Positions 23,827-29,046 of a stretch of DNA of 29,046 nt are shown in pieces. The notes below the pieces were generated by a model. The model had not been told where the DNA came from. It saw only the letters and a list, made by a program, of their open reading frames with translations, and did no database searches. A program made the position numbers and the translations under genes. The stretch is from positions 1 through 29,046 of the IMG/VR virus record IMGVR_UViG_3300006845_000034; one strand, written 5' to 3'. Origin of the DNA: a virus. The stretch's first letter is position 1. Every line of letters begins with the position of its first letter.

Positions 23827-25880
23827 GGGCTCGGTTCTGGGGACCGATGTTCCCAGACGGCCGGCTTCACATGTTCGCGAGGCCGGCCGTGCCGGCGACG
23901 CTGCGCCTCGGCGACCCGGTGACCGCACCAGACGGACCGCTCGAGAACGTTTCGCTCCGCGCGCGCAGCGCAGGCACGGCAGGCAACGGCATCAAGGTCA
24001 CGTTCGACGAGAGCGCGCTGACCGAGAGCGGCGAGATGCAGGAGGACACGATCGCCCGCACGGTGCTGATCCGCTTCATCGGCGACGCGACCACAACCGA
24101 CGACCTGTTCGCGCTGCTGAATAACAGCGAGCTGGTCGAGATGATCGGCACCTGGAACGCGACGGACACGCTGCGCGCCACCGACGACGAGTTCGAGGAC
24201 GCGATCCTGACCGGCGGCGTCAACGCGGGCGCTGGCCGTGCCACGTTCTGGGGCCCGCACTTCCCTGATGAGCCAACCACCGGCACGTCGGGTCGCGTGA
24301 TCCCGGTCGGCCCGGCTGGCGCGGCGACGTTCGCGTTCGTGATCGAGTCTGGCGGCTCCGTCAAGTGGACGTGGGAGTCGGCACTGTTCAAGGCGCTCTC
24401 TGGCGCCGAGCGACGCGCCAGCAGCGTGGATCTGCCGGCGGCGAGCTACGCCGGCCAGGTGCATCTGATCGACGAAGACCCGCGGTTCGTGCGCAACCAG
24501 CTCCGCCGGTACGCCGCGCAGGGCGCGCCGTTCTTTCTCGGGCTGCCGTTCGAGGAGGTGCTCGCGACCGGAGAGAGCGACGGCCCATTCGTTCCTGTCG
24601 GCGAAACGTCGATGCTCGACTGGGCTGTGCCTGGCACGACCGTGCTGATCATCTCGGAGGACGAGGCAGAGGCTCACGTCGGCGTGATTCAGCTCGTCAC
24701 GGTCGACACGATCGAGCTGGACGGTGACGTGCCCGAAGGGCTGTGCTTCGAAGGCGCCCGCGTCATGCCGGCGGTCGCCGTCTACCTCGATCCCGAACAG
24801 GGCTTTATCCGTTACTCGAACCCGGACGCGGTCGAGACGTGGAACCTGTCGGCGCACGGCGCTAACCTCGGGTACCCGACCAGCGACGTGCCGGCGTTCC
24901 TGCGCATCGTCGAGTACCTCAACGATGACTCGCCGCTGTTCAGCATGACCATCGTGGCAAAGACGCCCGGGCCGGCAGGCAACTCGATCCAGGTACAGCT
25001 CGCCGGCGACTCCGGCGGCGGCGTGACGATCGACGACGACGGCCTGAGTCCCGTGGTCGCGCACTACGAGGACGGCGTGACCACAGCCGGCGAGCTCGTT
25101 GACGCGCTCGACGCGGAGTCGTTCCGCGTGCGAATGGTCGGCTCCTACGACCGCGACGCCGTGCTGGACGCGTCGCTCAACGAGTTCGGACCGGCTCCGC
25201 TGGAGAACGGCGCGCTCTCGGGCCCGGGCACGTTCGGCAAGGGCGTATTGCTGTTGACGTTCGACGGCCGGCCGATCTGGGATCGCGGCATCGACGTGAG
25301 CGACGAGGCGTCCGACACGGTGCACTCGATGGCTCAGCGCGCGCCGGTCGGCCCGCTCCCGGTGGTGTTCGGAACCACGGACGTTCCCGACGACGGTCGA
25401 CAGCTGAAGTACGGCAACGACGTCGGGCCGGAGCTGCAGTGGCTCAAGGCGTTCTTTGCGTACGCGCACGGGCGCGCGCGGTCGTGGTGGCTGCCGACGT
25501 TCCGGCACGACCTCGACGCAGCGGCCGAGGGACCGCAGGGCGCGACTCCGGTCGTCGGCGGCACGGTTGACCACGCGTACCGCGCGCAGATCATCGTCGA
25601 CTCCGAGGCCGGAGACTTCGACCTGTGGTTCGGTCGCCTGTACATGCTCCGCGTCGCGCTGGCCGACGAGACCGAGTTCTATTGCCAGGTGATGTCGGCG
25701 ACCGACAACCTCGACGGCACGCGCACGCTGGTCGTCGAGGCGAGAAGCTTCCCGCCGTCGCAGGGCATCGCGATGATCTCCTGGATGCAGCTCTGTCGGT
25801 TCGAGGCTGACGAGCTGGAGGTGTCGTTCTCGGGCGGCACGTTCAGCTACGACGGCGTCGCGAGAGGAGTGCAGCAGTGA
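23823..25880 (+). CDS. Distal tail (Dit-like) protein with duplicated internal domain
   Basis: This encodes 685 residues from a GTG that overlaps the previous stop (GTGA). Residues about 41-137 and 371-463 are two copies of a roughly 95-residue module: ENVSLRARSAGTAGNGIKV and MTIVAKTPGPAGNSIQV, each followed by a TT-x-(D/G)ELxxxL helix and an acidic turn. Between and after them lie beta segments such as FVIESGGSVKWTWESA and LPTFRHDLDAAAEG, with the C-terminal YRAQIIVDSEAGDFDLWFGRLYML. The architecture fits the large distal tail proteins of siphophages just before a BR0599 protein and the hub. It would form the ring at the tail end. Confidence 0.7.
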   Translation: MRARFWGPMFPDGRLHMFARPAVPATLRLGDPVTAPDGPLENVSLRARSAGTAGNGIKVTFDESALTESGEMQEDTIARTVLIRFIGDATTTDDLFALLNNSELVEMIGTWNATDTLRATDDEFEDAILTGGVNAGAGRATFWGPHFPDEPTTGTSGRVIPVGPAGAATFAFVIESGGSVKWTWESALFKALSGAERRASSVDLPAASYAGQVHLIDEDPRFVRNQLRRYAAQGAPFFLGLPFEEVLATGESDGPFVPVGETSMLDWAVPGTTVLIISEDEAEAHVGVIQLVTVDTIELDGDVPEGLCFEGARVMPAVAVYLDPEQGFIRYSNPDAVETWNLSAHGANLGYPTSDVPAFLRIVEYLNDDSPLFSMTIVAKTPGPAGNSIQVQLAGDSGGGVTIDDDGLSPVVAHYEDGVTTAGELVDALDAESFRVRMVGSYDRDAVLDASLNEFGPAPLENGALSGPGTFGKGVLLLTFDGRPIWDRGIDVSDEASDTVHSMAQRAPVGPLPVVFGTTDVPDDGRQLKYGNDVGPELQWLKAFFAYAHGRARSWWLPTFRHDLDAAAEGPQGATPVVGGTVDHAYRAQIIVDSEAGDFDLWFGRLYMLRVALADETEFYCQVMSATDNLDGTRTLVVEARSFPPSQGIAMISWMQLCRFEADELEVSFSGGTFSYDGVARGVQQ

Positions 25881-26710
25881 CCTGGGACAGCCTGATTTCC
25901 AGCATCGAGGACAGCGCGCAGCGCGAGTGCTACGAGGTCGTGGCCGGGGCGATCATCTATCGCTTCGTGCGCAGCGACCGCAACGCGAACATCGGCGGCT
26001 TCACGTACGAGAAGACCTCCGTCGAGCGCAGCGAGGTATCGACGCCGACGCTCAACGGACGGAAGCAGCTCACGTTCACGCTCGCGCTCGACCATGCGTT
26101 CGTGCAGCGCTGGTTTCAGCAGGCGATCCCGCCGGCGGCCTACGTGAACATCATCTCGGTCCAGCAGAGTGACAGCTCGAGGCAGCGGATCTTCTCGGGA
26201 GAGATCGTTGCGTGCGAGGTGCACAGCACGCGCGACGGCGTGGCCACGTTCACGGCGATCTCTCGGATGGAGCTGGCGCTCGGCCGGCGCCTGCCGACGG
26301 TCAGCGTCGGGCGCCAGTGCCCGCACGTGCTGTACGACTTCGGCTGCAAGCTGAACCGCAACGCGTTCCGCGTGGTGACCACGGCACAGATCGTGAACGG
26401 CCCGTTCGTCACGGTGCAGACGATGAGCGGTCACCCTGATGGCTGGGCGAAGTTCGGCGAGCTGCTGCACGTCCCGAGCGGAGATCGCATGCCGATCCGC
26501 GATCAGGTCGGCGCGCTGGTCACGCTGCAGCTGCCGATCGTCGGGATGCAGACCGGCGACCAGGTGCAGGTGTTCGCGGGATGCGCGCACGACGCGCAGA
26601 CGTGCTCGACGAAGTTCGACAACATCCTGAACTTCGGTGGCTTCCCCGAGCTGCCGCGGGCGAACCCGTTCATCCCGAACGGGCTTGGCATCTACACGAG
26701 CGAGGGCTGA
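25877..26710 (+). CDS. Tail protein, phage BR0599 / DUF2163 family
   Basis: This encodes 277 residues from a GTG with GAGGAG just upstream. The family signature is clear: GRQCPHVLYDFGCKLN, then GDQVQVFAGCAHDAQTCSTKF, then NILNFGGFPELPRANPF, with conserved Cys that may bind an ion. The N terminus (AIIYRFVRSDRN..., then RKQLTFTLALDHAFVQRWF) follows the DUF2163 layout. This protein occurs between the distal tail and hub genes in many siphophages and gene transfer agents, where it forms part of the baseplate core. Confidence 0.88.
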   Translation: MTWDSLISSIEDSAQRECYEVVAGAIIYRFVRSDRNANIGGFTYEKTSVERSEVSTPTLNGRKQLTFTLALDHAFVQRWFQQAIPPAAYVNIISVQQSDSSRQRIFSGEIVACEVHSTRDGVATFTAISRMELALGRRLPTVSVGRQCPHVLYDFGCKLNRNAFRVVTTAQIVNGPFVTVQTMSGHPDGWAKFGELLHVPSGDRMPIRDQVGALVTLQLPIVGMQTGDQVQVFAGCAHDAQTCSTKFDNILNFGGFPELPRANPFIPNGLGIYTSEG

Positions 26711-26711
26711 G

Positions 26712-28331
26712 ATGGCCTGGGACCTTGCGATCGGCGCGGGCATCATCCTTCTCGACGCCGCGTACCACCGATGGATCAAGCATGACTCGACGCCAAAGCC
26801 GAAGCCCGAGCGCGAGATCTCGCTACCGCGCACCGACGACGGCGCCGTGGTGCCGCTGGTCTGGGGACGCGACCGCGTTCGCGCTCCTGTACTGGCGTGG
26901 ACCGGAGATCCTGCGGCCGTGTCGAACCCGCCGATCGACGCGAGCGATCCACCGCCGGGCTTTCTCTACACGCTCGACATGTTCTTCGCCGTCGCGATCG
27001 GCTTCGAGGACGGCGACAACCGCCTGCATCGCATGTGGACGGGCGAGTTCGAGCTTGCTCCGTACGCGCCTGGTTCCGGCCTCGGCATCTCGAACTTCCA
27101 GGTCGCCAGCCTGTCAGAGCTGACCGGCGAAGGGAACTTCGAGAGCACGTCGCGCGTCGCCTGGGTCGGGACCAGCCAGTTCGTCTCGCCGGGATCGACG
27201 GCGCGCGTCGACGACACGCATCAGTGGGTCGACGGCCAGATCGAGTTTCTCAACGGCTCGGCGATCCAGACGTTGACGGACCCGCCGCCGCCGCACGCGG
27301 CGCGCTGCAAGGCCACCGAGGCGATGATCAGCGCCGGCGTGGATCCCGCGTTGATCCCGTCGTACCGCAACTATATGTGCGTGTACCTGTACCGGCCTTC
27401 GCTCGGCGGCGACGGCACCACGCGATGGCACATCGGGTTCGCGCCGACCGTGCAGGCGTACAGCTTCGAGGTGTCGTCGTACCCGACGCTGCAGTTGCAT
27501 GCATCGTATCCGCTGAGCGACGCGATCGTCGGGCTCGAGGCGAACCCGGCGTACGTGCTCGCGGACCTGCTGCGCGCGCGCTTCGCGAAGCTCGGCTTGC
27601 AGTCGTGGCAGATCAACGCGCTCTCGTTCGCGCAGGCGGCAGCAACGCTGAAGGCCGAAGGCCACGGGTACTCGCGCGTGGTAGACGGACAGCTCGATGC
27701 CGAGGAGCTGATCAGTGACATCGCTCGGCAGATCGACTGCGCGTTCTACGAGGACCCGTTTACCAGCACCATCAGCATCAACCTGGTGAGGCAGAACTAC
27801 GACCCGGCGACCATCAAGCTGATCACCACGAGCAACTGCGACGACATCACCAACCTGACCTCGACCGGCCGTGACAGCGCGCTGCCCAACAAGGTGCGCG
27901 TCGTCTACTCGAGCCGGCAGAAGCGCTACGAGGACGACAGCGAGTCGGCTCACAACCTGGCAAGCGCCAGCGGACAGAGCGGCGTCGCGCAGGAGCTCGT
28001 GCTTCGGTTCCCCGGGATCAAGACGGCAGTGTTGGCGGCAGCCGTTGCCTCGCGCGAGCTGAGCGCGCGGTCGCGTCCGCTGGCGAAGTGCCGGGCGATC
28101 TGCGACCGCCGGCTGATTCGCCTGATCCCGGGCGAGCCGGTCGCCGTGACGTGGCCGAAGCTGACGTGGGACGGCGTGATCTTCCGCGTGGCTCAGGTGT
28201 CGCCGATGAGCGGGCTCGAATCGAACCACGTCGCCGTGGATCTTATCCAGGAGTTTTCGTACGTTCACCGCGGGGCTGTCGTCGGCCAGGGCGGCACCGT
28301 CGGCTCCTTCCCTACGACCGCCGAACCTTGA
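26712..28331 (+). CDS. Tail hub / tip protein
   Basis: This encodes 539 residues. The ATG at 26712 lies 1 nt after the previous stop; the longer reading from 26637 lies in the BR0599 gene. Residues 2-20 begin hydrophobic (MAWDLAIGAGIILLDAAYHR). Then comes LPRTDDGAVVPLVWGRDRV, a common hub beginning. The later segments NPAYVLADLLRARFAKLGLQ, EELISDIARQIDCAFYED and LPNKVRVVYSSRQKRYEDD match the beta-barrel and helical parts of hub proteins of the Phage-tail_3 type. The end has low-complexity RGAVVGQGGTVGSFPTTAEP. It forms the closed tip that contacts the tape measure and opens for ejection. Confidence 0.8.
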   Translation: MAWDLAIGAGIILLDAAYHRWIKHDSTPKPKPEREISLPRTDDGAVVPLVWGRDRVRAPVLAWTGDPAAVSNPPIDASDPPPGFLYTLDMFFAVAIGFEDGDNRLHRMWTGEFELAPYAPGSGLGISNFQVASLSELTGEGNFESTSRVAWVGTSQFVSPGSTARVDDTHQWVDGQIEFLNGSAIQTLTDPPPPHAARCKATEAMISAGVDPALIPSYRNYMCVYLYRPSLGGDGTTRWHIGFAPTVQAYSFEVSSYPTLQLHASYPLSDAIVGLEANPAYVLADLLRARFAKLGLQSWQINALSFAQAAATLKAEGHGYSRVVDGQLDAEELISDIARQIDCAFYEDPFTSTISINLVRQNYDPATIKLITTSNCDDITNLTSTGRDSALPNKVRVVYSSRQKRYEDDSESAHNLASASGQSGVAQELVLRFPGIKTAVLAAAVASRELSARSRPLAKCRAICDRRLIRLIPGEPVAVTWPKLTWDGVIFRVAQVSPMSGLESNHVAVDLIQEFSYVHRGAVVGQGGTVGSFPTTAEP

Positions 28332-28356
28332 TAGCCTGTTGTCGATGTCCGACAAC
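28332..28356 (+). promoter_or_regulatory. TAGCCT element and hairpin with the start codon in the loop
   Basis: TAGCCT (28332-28337), a TANNNT-like -10 element, lies 7 nt before the ATG at 28345. GTTGTCG (28338-28344) pairs with CGACAAC (28350-28356), with ATGTC in the loop. No good -35 element is visible and there is no Shine-Dalgarno. It could be a promoter of a leaderless mRNA or a translational control hairpin. Confidence 0.3.
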
Positions 28357-28686
28357 GACGACGACCGGCCGGGGGACACCGGCCGCCGCCGGCGCATCTC
28401 CGAGAGCGACGCCGAGGAGATCGCTCGCGCCACGCAGCGCGCGCAGGAATCGATGCTGCGTCGAGGCGAGGTGCAGGGCATGAAGATGCAGCTCGTCGAG
28501 GCGTTCGGCATCGACGGCAAAGGCGGCCGGTTCAAGGCCGTGGAGGAAGACGTGCGAGACCACGGAGAGCGACTGGTCGTGCTCGAGGCTTTCAAGATCC
28601 GCGCGATGGCCTACGGCACCGCCGTTGCCGCCATCGGCGGCGCGCTGGCGGCGCTCGCCGGCCATCTGATCGGAAGGCTGTTCTAA
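28345..28686 (+). CDS. Small C-terminally anchored membrane protein, XhlA/holin-accessory-like
   Basis: This encodes 113 residues. I prefer the ATG at 28345; the TTG at 28339 adds only two residues. The N-terminal 30 residues are polar and charged, and a helical middle with GRFKAVEEDVRDHGERLVVLE looks like a coiled coil. The C-terminal 27 residues are hydrophobic, with Gly/Ala (AMAYGTAVAAIGGALAALAG) and a short Arg end, a single transmembrane helix. A soluble coiled coil followed by one C-terminal helix is the shape of XhlA-like lysis proteins. No lysin is inside the window, so the lysis role is an inference from position after the tail hub. Confidence 0.65.
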   Translation: MSDNDDDRPGDTGRRRRISESDAEEIARATQRAQESMLRRGEVQGMKMQLVEAFGIDGKGGRFKAVEEDVRDHGERLVVLEAFKIRAMAYGTAVAAIGGALAALAGHLIGRLF

Positions 28687-28693
28687 GCAGCCC

Positions 28694-28909
28694 GTGCGCG
28701 AGAAGCCCTACTCCTGCTCGAACTGCGGGCAGCCGGGCCACTCGCGGAGAACCTGCGGCCGGACGCCCGAGGAGCGCGCCGAGCGTCGCGGGGCGCAGCT
28801 GCCGGTCCCGAACGGCGCGAGCGCCCGTCGGATCCGCGAGCCCCGACCGGGCGACCGCGTCGAGACGATTCCCGGTGTGGACGTGTACGCGACGTTCCTG
28901 ATCGAGTAA
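28694..28909 (+). CDS. Small CCHC zinc knuckle protein
   Basis: This encodes 71 residues from a GTG. Residues 8-21 read CSNCGQPGHSRRTC: C8-x2-C11-x4-H16-x4-C21, exactly the retroviral-type CCHC zinc knuckle, with the usual G-x2-G-H. The rest is Arg-rich (PEERAERRGAQ, SARRIREPRPGDR) and then a short beta end (VDVYATFLIE). The pattern and third-position GC support real coding. Zinc knuckles bind single-stranded nucleic acid; the role in a phage here is unknown, perhaps RNA or DNA binding during the lytic cycle. No strong Shine-Dalgarno is visible. Confidence 0.7.
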   Translation: MREKPYSCSNCGQPGHSRRTCGRTPEERAERRGAQLPVPNGASARRIREPRPGDRVETIPGVDVYATFLIE

Positions 28910-28913
28910 CCGC

Positions 28914-28942
28914 TGGCGGCGAGCTCGCTGCTGCGGTACCGT
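28914..28942 (+). promoter_or_regulatory. Candidate promoter for the last gene (leaderless)
   Basis: TGGCGG (28914-28919) and TACCGT (28937-28942) are 17 nt apart; the TANNNT-like element ends 7 nt before the ATG at 28950. There is no Shine-Dalgarno. The -35-like hexamer is identical to that at 3734-3739. The element overlaps the palindrome GGTACC. Confidence 0.35.
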
Positions 28943-28949
28943 CGCCGGC

Positions 28950-29046
28950 ATGAGAGAAGCCCTGCTCGAGTTGCTCCAATCGAAGAAGTTTCTGATGGCT
29001 CTGCTCGGAATGCTGGCCGGTCTGCTCGCCAGATTCGGGTGGCAGA
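28950..29046 (+). CDS. Small membrane protein, holin-like, 3' partial
   Basis: This runs off the window with 32 codons visible. The start MREALLELLQSKKFLMALLG is followed by a hydrophobic stretch that ends with LLARFGWQ. A short polar start, SKKF, a single transmembrane segment and RFG are typical of small phage holin-like proteins. The start codon has no Shine-Dalgarno but has a promoter-like element 7 nt upstream. Length and topology cannot be told from this fragment. Confidence 0.55.
   Translation, partial: MREALLELLQSKKFLMALLGMLAGLLARFGWQ

Noticed and set aside
23208-25574. 788-residue open frame on the - strand
   Set aside because: It runs opposite the fibre and distal tail genes, has shadow-like composition and shows no motif.
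1-29046. tRNA genes, integrase or attachment site
   Set aside because: I saw no tRNA-like cloverleaf, recombinase motif or flanking direct repeat, so neither a prophage nor a free phage state can be claimed.

Overview
The window is the structural (virion) half of a tailed phage or prophage, probably a siphovirus. It is strongly GC-rich, with G or C at most third codon positions. Every gene I accept lies on the + strand, and most overlap or nearly touch (ATGA, GTGA and TGATG junctions), so the region reads as one long late operon. No tRNA, integrase, repressor or terminase is visible. The portal gene runs off the left edge and a small membrane-protein gene runs off the right edge. The sequence alone does not identify the host.

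Head module (1-9937). The order is portal of the DUF1073 type, a 67-residue basic protein, a nucleotidyltransferase-fold protein, a Mu gpF-like minor head protein, a small virion-protein homologue, three small proteins of unknown role, a long 20-residue-repeat protein, a DUF2213 prohead protease joined to a coiled-coil scaffold, a cement/decoration protein and a DUF2184 major capsid protein. A strong intrinsic terminator follows the capsid gene.

Connector and tail module (10024-17561). This holds a beta-rich protein, a DUF4054 head-tail connector, a stopper-like protein, a gp10-like tail-completion protein, a tail terminator, a large tail tube protein, two tail assembly chaperones with a candidate -1 frameshift site, and a 799-residue tape measure protein, which would predict a tail of about 120 nm. 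A 16-bp stem follows the tail tube gene.

Tail-tip and adsorption module (17558-28331). This has a YpfJ-type zinc metallopeptidase, a lectin-like protein and a pectate-lyase-fold tailspike. Unusually, all three carry an N-terminal hydrophobic segment. Two fibre-like proteins, a Dit-like distal tail protein with a duplicated domain, a BR0599-family protein and a tail hub protein follow. The end (28345-29046) holds two small membrane proteins that could be holin-like, flanking a 71-residue protein with a retroviral-type CCHC zinc knuckle.

The most unusual points are: the pyrophosphatase-like domain fused to the portal next to an apparently intact nucleotidyltransferase; the three consecutive tail-tip proteins with export-like N termini, two of them with clustered cysteines; the zinc knuckle protein; the 14-copy repeat protein; and a recurring promoter-like pattern 6-7 nt upstream of several start codons, which could give leaderless mRNAs.
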